The translations under genes and the position numbers were made by a program. The notes beneath the pieces are model-generated. The model saw only the letters and a program-made list of their open reading frames with translations. It did not search any database and was not told the origin of the DNA. This document shows, piece after piece, positions 43,844-52,610 of a DNA stretch of 64,000 nucleotides. The DNA comes from Bordetella bronchialis (GTDB lineage: Bacteria; Pseudomonadota; Gammaproteobacteria; Burkholderiales; Burkholderiaceae_B), in NCBI RefSeq assembly GCF_001676705.1, contig NZ_CP016170.1:1426001-1490000 (forward strand), read 5' to 3'. How positions within the stretch are numbered: the first letter of the stretch is position 1; each line of letters begins with the position of its first letter.

Positions 43844-45069
43844 TTCTGAAGAACGCGCGCGTCCTGGACGCGCATCACAAGGATGACGACGGCGCCTATG
43901 ACGTCGTCGTCGAAGGCGACCGCATCCGCGAGGTCTCGCCGCGGCCCGTCCAGGCCGGGCGCGACGACCAGGTCATCGACGTCGCCGGCCGCACCCTGAT
44001 GCCGGGCATGATCGATTGCCACGTCCATGTGGTCGCCTCGATGGCCAACCTGGGCACCAATGCCCGCATGCCGGCCGCCTTCGCCACGCTGCGCGCGGTG
44101 CCCATCCTGGCCGCCATGCTGCGCCGCGGCTTTACCACCGTGCGCGACGCGGGCGGCGCCGACTATGCGCTGCGCCGCGCGGTCGACGATGGCCTGATAG
44201 ACGGCCCGCGCCTGTTCATCGCCGGCAAGGCGCTGTCGCAGACCGGCGGCCATGGCGACTTCCGCGAACGCATCGACCCGAGCGATCCCGACCCCTGTCC
44301 CTGCCATCGCAACCTGGGCGCCATCGCCCGCGTGGTCGATGGCGTGGATGCGGTGCGCAAGGCGGTGCGCGAAGAGATGCGCGCGGGCGCCACCCATATC
44401 AAGATCATGGCGTCCGGCGGCGTCGCCTCGCCCACCGATCCCATCGGCAATCTGCAGTACTCGCGCGACGAGATCTCCGCCATCGTGGAAGAAGCGGCCT
44501 CGCACCAGACCTACGTCATGGCGCATGCCTACACGGGGCAGGCCATCGCGCGCGCGGTGAAGCTGGGCGTGCGCACCATCGAGCACGGCAACCTGGTCGA
44601 CGACGCCGCGGCCGCGGCCATGGCGGAGCACAGTGCCTTCGCCGTCCCCACGCTGGTGACCTACGACGCCCTGCACAAGGTGGGCGCGCAATACGGCGTG
44701 CCGCCGGAGGCCGTGGCCAAGATCGACGACGTCCGCCTGCAAGGCCTGCAATCGCTGGAGATTTTCAAGCGGCACGGCGTGCGCATGGGCCTGGGGTCCG
44801 ACCTGCTGGGCGAAATGCATACCTTCCAGAGCGACGAGCTGCGCATCCGCTCGCAGGTACTGAGCAACTTCGAAGTGATCTGCCAGGCGACGCAAGTGGG
44901 GGCGGAGATCGTCGGGCAGAAGGACAAGCTGGGAGTGATCGCGGCGGACGCGTATGCCGACCTGCTGATCGTCGACGGCGATCCCGTCGCGGATATATCG
45001 CTGCTGTGCGGCCAGGGGGAACACCTGGCCATGGTGATGAAGGCGGGCAAGCCCGTGCACCTGCGTTGA
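43837..45069 (+). CDS. Metal-dependent amidohydrolase, prolidase-like
   Basis: 410 residues from the ATG at 43837. Metal site residues are visible in DCHVHVVAS near 60, HIKIMASGGVASPTDP near 190 (Lys), MAHAYTGQAIARA near 230, TIEHGNL near 250 and GLGSDLLGEMHT near 325. The pattern resembles the amidohydrolases that hydrolyse Xaa-Pro or Xaa-Arg dipeptides. It could release a proline-like product for the preceding oxidase. A GC-rich palindrome follows before the DapA-like gene. Confidence 0.84.
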   Translation: MLILKNARVLDAHHKDDDGAYDVVVEGDRIREVSPRPVQAGRDDQVIDVAGRTLMPGMIDCHVHVVASMANLGTNARMPAAFATLRAVPILAAMLRRGFTTVRDAGGADYALRRAVDDGLIDGPRLFIAGKALSQTGGHGDFRERIDPSDPDPCPCHRNLGAIARVVDGVDAVRKAVREEMRAGATHIKIMASGGVASPTDPIGNLQYSRDEISAIVEEAASHQTYVMAHAYTGQAIARAVKLGVRTIEHGNLVDDAAAAAMAEHSAFAVPTLVTYDALHKVGAQYGVPPEAVAKIDDVRLQGLQSLEIFKRHGVRMGLGSDLLGEMHTFQSDELRIRSQVLSNFEVICQATQVGAEIVGQKDKLGVIAADAYADLLIVDGDPVADISLLCGQGEHLAMVMKAGKPVHLR

Positions 45070-45078
45070 CGCGCCATT

Positions 45079-45104
45079 CCCGGGCGGCGCCGGCGCCACC
45101 CGGG
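45079..45104. repeat. GC-rich near-palindrome inside the ABC operon
   Basis: CCCGGG-C-GGCGCC pairs with GGCGCC-A-CCCGGG with one mismatch. It lies in the 66-base gap between the amidohydrolase and the DapA-family gene, with TTTTT ten bases further on. It may be a weak terminator or processing site lowering expression of the last gene. Confidence 0.4.
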
Positions 45105-45135
45105 CCTACACCTATTTTTCTATCGGACGGAAATC

Positions 45136-46029
45136 ATGAAAGTGAACTGGGCTGGTGTCTTTCCCGCCGTGACCACCAAGATGAAGGCGGATCAATCCCT
45201 GGACCACGAGGCGATCGCGGCGGGGCTGGAGCGGCTGCTCGCCAACGGCGTGGGCGGCGTGGTGATGATGGGCATGGTGGGCGAAAACGCCTCGCTGGCG
45301 CCCGAAGAGAAACTGACGGTGCTGCGCATCGCCAAGGAAACGATCAAGGGGCGCGTGCCCATCGTCTCCGGTTTGGCCGAAACGACCACGGCCGCGGCGG
45401 GGCGCTATGCCAAGGAAGCCGAGCGCATCGGCGTGGACGGCCTGATGGTGTTCCCGGCCTTGACCTACAAGTCCGACGCGGCCGAGACCATGGCCTTCTA
45501 CCGCGGCGTGGCGCGGTCCAGCGGCTTGCCGATCATGATCTACAACAATCCGCGCGGCTACGGCGTCGATATGACGCCCCAGCTGTTGGAACAGCTGGCC
45601 GACGAACCCACGCTGGCCTGCATCAAGGAAGAGACCTACGACACCACGCGCGTGACCGATATCTATGCCCGCCTGGGCGACCGCTACACCGTGTTCTGCG
45701 GCGTCGACGACCTGGTGCTGGAAAGCGCGGCGCTGGGCGTGAAGGGCTGGGTCTCCGGCATGGCCAACGCGCTGCCCAAGGAATCGGTGCAACTGCTGGA
45801 GCTGGCCGTGAAGGGCGACTATGACGGCGCGCGCGTCCTGTATCGCAAGCTGATCAAGCTTTTCCACCTGGACACGCACGTCAAGCTGGTGCAGTACATC
45901 AAGCTGGCGGAAAACGTCACGGCCGGCTACGCGGAAACGGTGCGCGAGCCGCGCCTGCCGCTGACGGGCGCCGAACGCGAGGCCACGCTGGCGATCATTC
46001 ACGAAACGCTGGCGGCCCTGAAGGCGTAG
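45136..46029 (+). CDS. DapA-family (dihydrodipicolinate synthase-like) lyase
   Basis: 297 residues. The family barrel motifs are GVGGVVMMGMVGENASL near 35-50, the Tyr in IYNNPRGYGV near 137 and the Schiff-base Lys in ACIKEETYDTT near 165. Members include 4-hydroxy-tetrahydrodipicolinate synthase and, in catabolic operons, the delta-1-pyrroline-4-hydroxy-2-carboxylate deaminase of hydroxyproline degradation and other keto-acid lyases. The operon context favours a catabolic rather than a lysine role. Last gene of the ABC operon. Confidence 0.85.
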   Translation: MKVNWAGVFPAVTTKMKADQSLDHEAIAAGLERLLANGVGGVVMMGMVGENASLAPEEKLTVLRIAKETIKGRVPIVSGLAETTTAAAGRYAKEAERIGVDGLMVFPALTYKSDAAETMAFYRGVARSSGLPIMIYNNPRGYGVDMTPQLLEQLADEPTLACIKEETYDTTRVTDIYARLGDRYTVFCGVDDLVLESAALGVKGWVSGMANALPKESVQLLELAVKGDYDGARVLYRKLIKLFHLDTHVKLVQYIKLAENVTAGYAETVREPRLPLTGAEREATLAIIHETLAALKA

Positions 46030-46036
46030 AAACGGC

Positions 46037-46062
46037 TCGCCGGGTCCGCGCGCGCCCGGCGA
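46037..46062. repeat. Perfect 8-base stem hairpin after the operon
   Basis: TCGCCGGG and CCCGGCGA enclose a ten-base loop, eight bases after the DapA-like stop. No T-tract follows, so it is not a standard intrinsic terminator. It sits between convergent genes and may stabilise the message end. Confidence 0.4.
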
Positions 46063-46117
46063 AATCCCCGCCCCGCGCCGGGGGGCAAGGCGCCGATGCC
46101 GACGGAACCGTGGGCGC

Positions 46118-46744
46118 TTACGCCAGCGGAAAACGCCGCGACGAGGATTCCGTGCCCGCCGTGGATGCCGCGAAGGCGCCGTCCGTCGCTTTCTGGAAAG
46201 CGTCGGCGAAGTCCTGCACGATGCTTTTGCCGACCACGGCCGTGAAGAAACGGGAAGGATCGCCCAGCAAATGGACCAGGGTCCGCAATTCCTTCATCGC
46301 GGCGCCGTGGTCCGAAAGGCCCGCGCGGTCCGCCAGGGCGAGTTTTCGTTCCAACGTGGCCTTGAACGGCTGGCTGTAGAAGTACAGGCGTTCTTCCGGG
46401 TGAAGGCTGGCCTGGCGGATCTTGTCGCCGAAGCCGCTTTGCAAACGGCGTTCATCCGCGTCGGTGAACGTGGAGGAATGCTCGGCGAGCAAGGTGGCTG
46501 CCTTGTCCACCAAGGCGGCCAGCTGGGCGCGTATGCCCAATTCCACCTGGGAGCCCAGCGCGGCGGGAAAGCCCGGCTCGTCATACATGGGTGTCGTGGC
46601 GTCCAGGGTGCCGTAGTAGCTGCGCACCAGGCAGTCGATGTCGATCGCGTCATTGATCTGGCGTATCGCCGCTTGCTCGGCGGCCATCCGCGCCTGGAAG
46701 TCGGCCAGATCGGAAGCGGTATTGGAAGAAGGGCGTATCTGCAT
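46118..46744 (-). CDS. Uncharacterised small soluble protein
   Basis: 208 residues from an ATG behind AGGAGATCATC. No family recognised, no signal peptide or membrane helix. The N-terminus is Ser/Thr-rich (SSNTASDLADF), followed by helical stretches (AEQAAIRQINDAIDID, IRAQLAALVDKAATLLAEHS, FKATLERKLALADRAGL) and a Ser-rich tail. A YYGTLDATTPMYDEPGFP loop might mark a conserved region. It is divergent from the MFS exporter across an AT-rich palindromic gap. Possibly a secreted effector-type protein, but only from composition. Confidence 0.6.
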   Translation of the reverse strand: MQIRPSSNTASDLADFQARMAAEQAAIRQINDAIDIDCLVRSYYGTLDATTPMYDEPGFPAALGSQVELGIRAQLAALVDKAATLLAEHSSTFTDADERRLQSGFGDKIRQASLHPEERLYFYSQPFKATLERKLALADRAGLSDHGAAMKELRTLVHLLGDPSRFFTAVVGKSIVQDFADAFQKATDGAFAASTAGTESSSRRFPLA

Positions 46745-46930
46745 GATGATCTCCTAGCCGAGTGGCCGTCGAGGAAGCACGGCCACGCCCAGGCGGCGTG
46801 GCGCGCTCCTGGGTAAGAGATCTTCGATATGCGTTCCCTGGGTACTGGCCGGGAAGGCCGGAAGGGATTTTCGCCGGCGGTATCGCCTTTCTCGATGGAT
46901 CGATGGACGCGTACGGCTCGGGAGTATGAG

Positions 46931-46960
46931 ATATATATTAATATATATAACTTATATAAG
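46931..46960. promoter_or_regulatory. Two AT-only palindromes before the MFS gene
   Basis: ATATATATTAATATATAT (46931-46948) is a perfect 18-base palindrome; CTTATATAAG (46951-46960) is a perfect ten-base one right after it. In so GC-rich a sequence this is conspicuous. It lies 70-100 bases before the MFS start and could be an operator of a repressor plus the -10 region. Confidence 0.5.
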
Positions 46961-47029
46961 ACTTCAACGTCGTCCCCTTTTTTGGCCCTGGTCACCGGCC
47001 AGCTTCTCCGTCGCGCCCCCCGCAGCATC

Positions 47030-48592
47030 ATGTCCACGCCCACCGGCACGCTCGCTTCACCGTCCGCCCCTGCAGCATCCCCCGCCAGCCTGACCCACCG
47101 CGAGATCATGCGCGTGATCGGCGGCATCGTGCTCTGTATCCTGCTTGCCGCGCTGGACCAGACAGTGGTGATTCCCGCGGTTCCCGCCATTGCCGCGGAC
47201 CTGAACGGATTCGGGCACCTGTCCTGGATCGTCGCCGCCTACCTGATCGCGGCGACCGTGACAACGCCGATCTACGGCAAGCTTTCCGATATCTACGGAC
47301 GTCGCCAGTTGCTGACGATCTCGATCGGAGTGTTCGTGGTCACCTCGGTGTTGTGCGCGCTCGCGCAGACGCTGGACCAGTTGATCGCCTTCCGCGTGCT
47401 GCAAGGCCTGGGCGGCGGCGGGCTGATGTCGCTGGCCCAGGCCGCCATCGCAGACGTGGTGGCGCCGCGCCAGCGCGGGCGCTACCAGGGCTATATGGCG
47501 GCCGTGTGGGGCGTGGCCTCCATCGCCGGGCCGCTGGTGGGCGGCTACGTCTCGGAGCATCTTTCGTGGCGCTGGCTGTTCTGGCTGAACCTGCCGCTGG
47601 GCCTGTTCGCCATGTACTCCTGCAATCGCGGCCTGCGCATGCTCAAGCCGCGCGGCGGCAAGGTCCGCCTGGACATCATGGGTTCGTTGCTGCTGGCCGC
47701 CTCTATCGTTGCCTGCCTGCTGGCGCTGAGCTGGGGCGGCGCCAGCTACGGCTGGTTTTCGCCGCAGATACTGGGGCTGGTCGCCCTGAGCGCGGCCGCG
47801 CTGGGCGGACTGGTGTGGCAGGAGCGCCGCGCCGCCGATCCGCTGCTGCCTCCGCGCATGTTCCGCAACCGCGTGTTCGTATGCGGCATCGCGGCCTCTT
47901 CCCTGGGCGCGCTGGCGATCTTCCTGTGCATCTTCGCCCTGCCGCTGTATTTCCAGCTGGTGCGCGGCACCAGCGCTTCCGAGTCCGGGCTGTTCGTCAC
48001 CCCCTTCCTGCTGTCCAACGTCCTGGGCAACATCATCAGCAGCAATCTGGCGCGCCGCACCGGACGCATGCGCGGCATTCTGTCGGCCGGCTTCATCGGC
48101 GGCTGCATCGGCCTGTGCCTGCTGGCCTTCATGGGTCCCGGCGTGCCCTTGGCGGCCGTACTGGCCGCCACGCTGCTGACGGGTGTCGGCCTGGGTTCCT
48201 GCATGGTCGCCACCATCATGGTGGTGCAGAACGCGCTGGAGCCGGGCGACATCGGCGCCGGCACGGGGTCGGTGCTGGTGCTGCGGTCCATGGGCAGCGC
48301 CTTCGGCAGCGCGCTGGCCGGCACGCTGCTGGGCCTGGGTTTCGCCGGTTCGCTCCTGGCCGCCGGGATCACTCAGCAGATCGACCTGGGGGCCCTGCGG
48401 CATGGCAGCGACGTGCTCTCCAACCTGCCCGAGGGGACGCGGCGCGTCCTGATGGACGGCGTGGCATCGACCTTCCGCGATATCTTCGCCTTCGGCGCGG
48501 GCATCGCCGTCCTGTCGCTGCTGGTGGTGCGGCGCATGCCGGACCTGGAGCTGCGCAGCGGCGTGGCCTCGCATACGCCTATCGGGGATTGA
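47030..48592 (+). CDS. DHA2-family MFS drug exporter (14 helices)
   Basis: 520 residues from the ATG at 47030; the open frame reaches much further upstream but only through AT-rich non-coding sequence. Motif A GKLSDIYGRRQLL is near residue 83 and LDQTVVIPAVPAIAADL near 42 is the motif D1-like signature of the DHA2 family; about 14 hydrophobic helices are seen. It probably exports drugs or organic acids with protons. No membrane fusion or outer-membrane partner is adjacent. Confidence 0.88.
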   Translation: MSTPTGTLASPSAPAASPASLTHREIMRVIGGIVLCILLAALDQTVVIPAVPAIAADLNGFGHLSWIVAAYLIAATVTTPIYGKLSDIYGRRQLLTISIGVFVVTSVLCALAQTLDQLIAFRVLQGLGGGGLMSLAQAAIADVVAPRQRGRYQGYMAAVWGVASIAGPLVGGYVSEHLSWRWLFWLNLPLGLFAMYSCNRGLRMLKPRGGKVRLDIMGSLLLAASIVACLLALSWGGASYGWFSPQILGLVALSAAALGGLVWQERRAADPLLPPRMFRNRVFVCGIAASSLGALAIFLCIFALPLYFQLVRGTSASESGLFVTPFLLSNVLGNIISSNLARRTGRMRGILSAGFIGGCIGLCLLAFMGPGVPLAAVLAATLLTGVGLGSCMVATIMVVQNALEPGDIGAGTGSVLVLRSMGSAFGSALAGTLLGLGFAGSLLAAGITQQIDLGALRHGSDVLSNLPEGTRRVLMDGVASTFRDIFAFGAGIAVLSLLVVRRMPDLELRSGVASHTPIGD

Positions 48593-48751
48593 CGCGGCAC
48601 CCTGGCGGGGAAGGCGCCCTCGCGGCGCCGCTCCAACGCATTTGCGCCGGAATGCCATGCCCGCCACTCCCATGGGACAATCTGCCGCCGATTGCCCGCT
48701 CCAGGCACGGGTCGACCGATCCGTGGCGGGCATGCCCCGTGGGAGACCGAT

Positions 48752-50695
48752 TTGCGATCGCTGCGATTCCTGTCCTCGCTGCCCGGAAGAGTCCGCGGCC
48801 ATGGCTGCCATACGCGTACCGCGACTTCCGCGCGGTGTCCCCGGTCGCGGGGCCGGCAGGCCGCGGCCGTGTGGGTCCTGTTCGCCTGCATCGTGCCGGG
48901 CCTGGCCAAGGCGCAGATCGCGCCGGGCCAGAAACACTATGCGCGCCATGAATACACGGTGGAAGCCGATAAGCGCTACACGGAAATCCGCACGGTAGAA
49001 ACGCGGCTGACCGAGGCGGCGATGGGCGCCGATGCCGGTACCGCGTCCTTCGACTTCGATCCCGGCGACGAAAGCCTGGAAGTGCTGGAGGCCTGGATCC
49101 AGCATCCCGACGGCACCCGCATCGATGTGCCGGCGGCCAGTATCTATACGCGGCCCAGCGCCGCGGCGCGTAACGCGCCCGGCTTCGTCGCCACGCAGAC
49201 GGCCACGGTGGTGTTCCCGCAACTGCAGGCGGGAAGCGTGCTGCATAGCAAGTGGCGCCACACCATCAAGGCGCCGCAGATATTCGGCTTCAGCGCCAAC
49301 GTGCTGCTGGGCCTGCAAGCCCATACGGCGGTGGACATCCGCATCCAAGCGCCCGCGGGCCTGCCCCTGGCCTATCGTCAGCGCGGCGGCTTCGAGACGA
49401 ACGAGACCGTCGAGGACGGCATGCGGGTCGTCACCGCGTCCATTGCCGTGCAGGCGGCCCCCGCGGCCGAGCCCTATATGGTGGCGCCCGTGGACGTGGG
49501 CCCCGCCTTCGTCGCGTCCACGCTGTCCGGCTACGAGGAAATCGGCGCGATCTATGCACAGCGCAGCGCCGGCAAGGCCGCGGTCACGCCGGAAATCGCC
49601 ACGCTGGCCCGCAGCGTCGCGGGCGAAGCCAAGGGTCTGGACGCCGCCCGTGCCCTGCACGATTGGGTGGCTGCACACATCCGCTACGTGGCGGTCTACC
49701 TGGATCCGGCCGACGATCTCGTGCCCCACGACGCCGCCTCTGTCCTGCGCAACGGCTATGGCGATTGCAAGGACCACGTAGTCCTTATGCAGGCCTTGCT
49801 GGCGGCCGTCGGCATACGGGCCCAGGCGGCGCTGGTCAATTGGGACAACCGCATGCAGCCGCTGCCGTCGTGGTCGGGCTCGTCCTTCAACCATGCCCTG
49901 GTGTACCTGCCCGACTTCGATGTCTACGGCAATACCACCGACCCTTACGCGGCCCTGGGCGCGCTGGATATTCTGCTGTCGGGCAAACTGGCGGTCATCG
50001 CGACGGACCGAGGCGAGGTGCGGCGCACGCCTGCATCGCCACGGGAGCAGAACCGGTACCGGTCCGTTGCCAGCCTGGCCATCGCGGCCGATGGCACCGT
50101 CACGGGCACGAATACGATGAGCGCATCGCCGCGCCTGGAGGCGCCGCTGCGCCGCGCGGTGGCCGCCGGCGGGTCGCCGGAGACGCTCGCCGCGCGCCTG
50201 CTCGCGCCCACCCCCGAGGGCGGTTTCGGATCCCTGCATGCCAGCGATCCCGGCAACCTGGCGGAGCCGCTGAAGTTATCGGGAAGCTGGAGCAGCCCGC
50301 ATGGCGTCGTGCGGGCCTCGCCTTCCACGTATATGACCGTGCCGCTGGGCATCGATATGACGCCCAGCGGCGATCTACGCGCCTATATCGCGCGCGGCGG
50401 CAAGCGCCATTTCCCGCTGATGATAGGCGCGCGCGACTATATGTGGACCTACCGCATCCGCCTGCCGGCGGGGACGGTGGTGGAGCACCTGCCCGCCGAT
50501 GTGGATGTCGCCACTGCCGCCGGGCAGGTCACGGCGCGACATCGGGCGGACGCCGACGGCATCGTCACCGTGACGCGACGGCTGCGCATCGGCCAGGATA
50601 TCTATCCGGCCGCCGACTATGCCGCCGTGGAGACGCTGCTCTACGCGCATATCGACGCCCAGCGCGCGGTGCTGGCGTATCGGCCGGCGCCATGA
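48752..50695 (+). CDS. DUF3857/transglutaminase-like exported protein
   Basis: 647 residues. No in-frame ATG fits; a TTG at 48752 with GGGAG eight bases upstream gives a long basic n-region before the signal segment AVWVLFACIVPGLAKAQ. The N-terminal domain (about 60-260) is DUF3857-like, and the transglutaminase core has catalytic Cys339 (GYGDCKDH), His (SSFNHALVYLP) and Asp (TTDPYAALG). DUF3857/transglutaminase proteins are periplasmic or surface proteins of poorly known function. Convergent with pldA. Confidence 0.75.
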   Translation: MRSLRFLSSLPGRVRGHGCHTRTATSARCPRSRGRQAAAVWVLFACIVPGLAKAQIAPGQKHYARHEYTVEADKRYTEIRTVETRLTEAAMGADAGTASFDFDPGDESLEVLEAWIQHPDGTRIDVPAASIYTRPSAAARNAPGFVATQTATVVFPQLQAGSVLHSKWRHTIKAPQIFGFSANVLLGLQAHTAVDIRIQAPAGLPLAYRQRGGFETNETVEDGMRVVTASIAVQAAPAAEPYMVAPVDVGPAFVASTLSGYEEIGAIYAQRSAGKAAVTPEIATLARSVAGEAKGLDAARALHDWVAAHIRYVAVYLDPADDLVPHDAASVLRNGYGDCKDHVVLMQALLAAVGIRAQAALVNWDNRMQPLPSWSGSSFNHALVYLPDFDVYGNTTDPYAALGALDILLSGKLAVIATDRGEVRRTPASPREQNRYRSVASLAIAADGTVTGTNTMSASPRLEAPLRRAVAAGGSPETLAARLLAPTPEGGFGSLHASDPGNLAEPLKLSGSWSSPHGVVRASPSTYMTVPLGIDMTPSGDLRAYIARGGKRHFPLMIGARDYMWTYRIRLPAGTVVEHLPADVDVATAAGQVTARHRADADGIVTVTRRLRIGQDIYPAADYAAVETLLYAHIDAQRAVLAYRPAP

Positions 50696-50708
50696 GCCCC
50701 CCGGGCCG

Positions 50709-52004
50709 TCAAGGCACCAGCGACAGGCCTATGCCTATCTGCGAACGCTGCCGCTGGTTGTAGCCCAGCAGGGTATCGCCGTAGCCGTTGAAGTACTGCA
50801 GGTGCAAATAGCCATTCATGTTCAGGAAGGTGCGCTTCAGCGGCCACGCCAGATCCAGCTGCGTGGTGCGCCGCGCGCTGTCGCCTTGCCGGTACATCAC
50901 CGACGCGACCAGGCCGTTGTCCTGGGCCCAGCGCAGGTGATAGTCCACCCAGCCCGTGTAGTCGGTGTAATCGCGGTTCTCGTCCCCCAGCGCGAAATAG
51001 CCCTTGATGCGCGGCGCGAAGGTCAAGGTGCTGCCGCCCTGGAAGCGATAGTTCAGGGCGGGCTGCACAAAGGCGTCGTTGACCGAGCGCGAGTCGTCGC
51101 CTGCCTTGCCGTTCGAGGCATGCTCCACGCCGCTGGCCATGCCCAGGGACCAATTGTTGTCCTTGGATTGCCACATCCTTTCCGACAGCCAGAACAGGCT
51201 GGGGTTGAAAGTCGTATCGATGAAGGGGCGCGAATCGCCCTCCAGGTCCCACACTGATGTCTGCGTGTAGCCCAGGTACAGGTGGTCCAGGAAGCCGGCC
51301 TCCTCGCCGCGCTCGGGCGTGAACAGCCGGTACTTGAAGCTGAACTGGAATTTGGCCGTGGTGCGGTCGCGCGTACGCAGGTCGAAATAGGTCGGCTGGT
51401 ATTCCGACAGGCCCGCACGCAGCCGGTCGAAGGCAGGGTTGCCGATGGAATCCGGCGCGGATTGCGCCGCCACCTGCGTGGGCGCGGGGCCTTCCACGGG
51501 AGAAACGCCGGTCGCCTCGACTTCGGCGGGCGGCAAGGGTTTGCCGGTGCGCGCATCGACCACCGGTACGTCGGCCGGCTTGCTCGCGATGGCGCCTATG
51601 CCGCTGGCGTCCAGGGCCATCAGCGCCGGTTCGCCTTCGATGGAGACGGCCTGCAGGCCGGTCACGTTGGTCGGCACGACCGCGGTCCATGACATGCGCG
51701 CGAAGTTGTTGACCGGCACGTTGAACTCCAGGTCGTCGCTGTCGGCTTGCGCCAGGCTGCGCACTACGGCGCCGGAGGGCGAGCGCCACTGCAGCACCAG
51801 GCTGCGCGGCGGCTGCCAGCGGCCGCCGGCCTCCGTATCGTTGAAATAGACGGCCTGCACCTGGATGCGGGTCCCGGGGGCCGCGCTGGCGCGGTCCAGC
51901 TTGTAGCTGACGCCCGCGTGCGCGGTGCAGGCGGCGGCCGCGGAGATCAGGGCGGCGATACCGCCCAATTGCCGTGTCAGGCGCTGGGATACAGTGCGTG
52001 GCAT
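50709..52004 (-). CDS. pldA: Outer-membrane phospholipase A
   Basis: 431 residues, longer than E. coli OMPLA (about 290): a signal peptide (GIAALISAAAACTAHA) is followed by an extra N-terminal domain of about 150 residues before the barrel. The catalytic His295, Ser297 (EHASNG) and Asn309 (SRSVND) keep the HxS...N spacing of OMPLA (12 residues between Ser and Asn). It should be a calcium-dependent dimeric phospholipase of the outer membrane activated when the envelope is disturbed. Convergent with the DUF3857 gene. Confidence 0.9.
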   Translation of the reverse strand: MPRTVSQRLTRQLGGIAALISAAAACTAHAGVSYKLDRASAAPGTRIQVQAVYFNDTEAGGRWQPPRSLVLQWRSPSGAVVRSLAQADSDDLEFNVPVNNFARMSWTAVVPTNVTGLQAVSIEGEPALMALDASGIGAIASKPADVPVVDARTGKPLPPAEVEATGVSPVEGPAPTQVAAQSAPDSIGNPAFDRLRAGLSEYQPTYFDLRTRDRTTAKFQFSFKYRLFTPERGEEAGFLDHLYLGYTQTSVWDLEGDSRPFIDTTFNPSLFWLSERMWQSKDNNWSLGMASGVEHASNGKAGDDSRSVNDAFVQPALNYRFQGGSTLTFAPRIKGYFALGDENRDYTDYTGWVDYHLRWAQDNGLVASVMYRQGDSARRTTQLDLAWPLKRTFLNMNGYLHLQYFNGYGDTLLGYNQRQRSQIGIGLSLVP

Positions 52005-52325
52005 AGGGTCTTCTGCTGCCTGGATTCGGGACGTTGCACTCTAGCATCGCCCCTGGCAGGGGTTGAAACGACCTGTAATGTCGATGACGGCAGAGGAAGG
52101 GCCGGCGCTCCGCCGCGGCCCGCCACGATGTGTACGAATGGCGTAAAGTCCCTAGCGCAGGGGTGTACGACTTCGTTACCTGCGGCTGATATTGGATTAC
52201 ACCTGTGAGGGCCATGCCACAGGACCCGCGCCGTTTTTGCGGCCGGCCCCGGGTTGCGGGAGCGGGGACAGGGTAAAATTCGCCGCTCCCCGGATCGGCG
52301 CCGGCCGATGCCGCGTCCATGCCAT
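52005..52325. other. Gene-free stretch before tRNA-Arg
   Basis: About 320 bases with no supported gene. It should carry the pldA promoter. The octamer GTGTACGA occurs twice (52130-52137 and 52163-52170). A TAAAAT box (52274-52279) followed by a GC-rich discriminator is a likely -10 of the tRNA promoter; its -35 is not convincing (TTGCGG is 14 bases away). Confidence 0.4.
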
Positions 52326-52402
52326 CCGCCCTTAGCTCAGTTGGATAGAGCACTCGCCTTCTAAGCGAGCGGTCACACGTTCGAATCGTGTAGGGCGGGC
52401 CA
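52326..52402 (+). tRNA. tRNA-Arg (anticodon TCT)
   Basis: 77 bases including an encoded CCA. Acceptor CCGCCCT pairs with AGGGCGG (C1-G72 start), the D-arm GCTC...GAGC, anticodon stem CTCGC/GCGAG with loop CTTCTAA (anticodon TCT), and T-arm ACACG-TTCGAAT-CGTGT are all complete. It reads AGA codons. Sites next to tRNA-Arg are common insertion points, and the following gene is a lower-GC orphan. Confidence 0.93.
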
Positions 52403-52610
52403 TAATTCCCTTATATTTCCGTTAGTTACGCCGGGGCGGCTCGGCTGCGATAGCGTCTTCTACCCGCAACTACTGCACTCGGACGCCCGCCCGCTGCACT
52501 CTGACTGCACTCACTCGCACGCGCCGTCATCCGAAAGCGTGCCCATGGCTTCGTCCGAGCCTGCTATGGATCCGAGCACCGCTTGCTTGGAATGAGGCTA
52601 TATGCGAGAT

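Noticed and set aside
47057..50239. 1060-codon open frame on the minus strand
   Set aside because: It runs opposite the MFS and DUF3857 genes, is rich in His/Arg/Gln/Gly, and has no family motifs; a typical GC-rich shadow.
52403..52610. Attachment-site repeat of the tRNA 3' end
   Set aside because: I searched by eye beyond the islet gene; only short GGCGGGC-like matches turn up, as expected by chance in GC-rich DNA.
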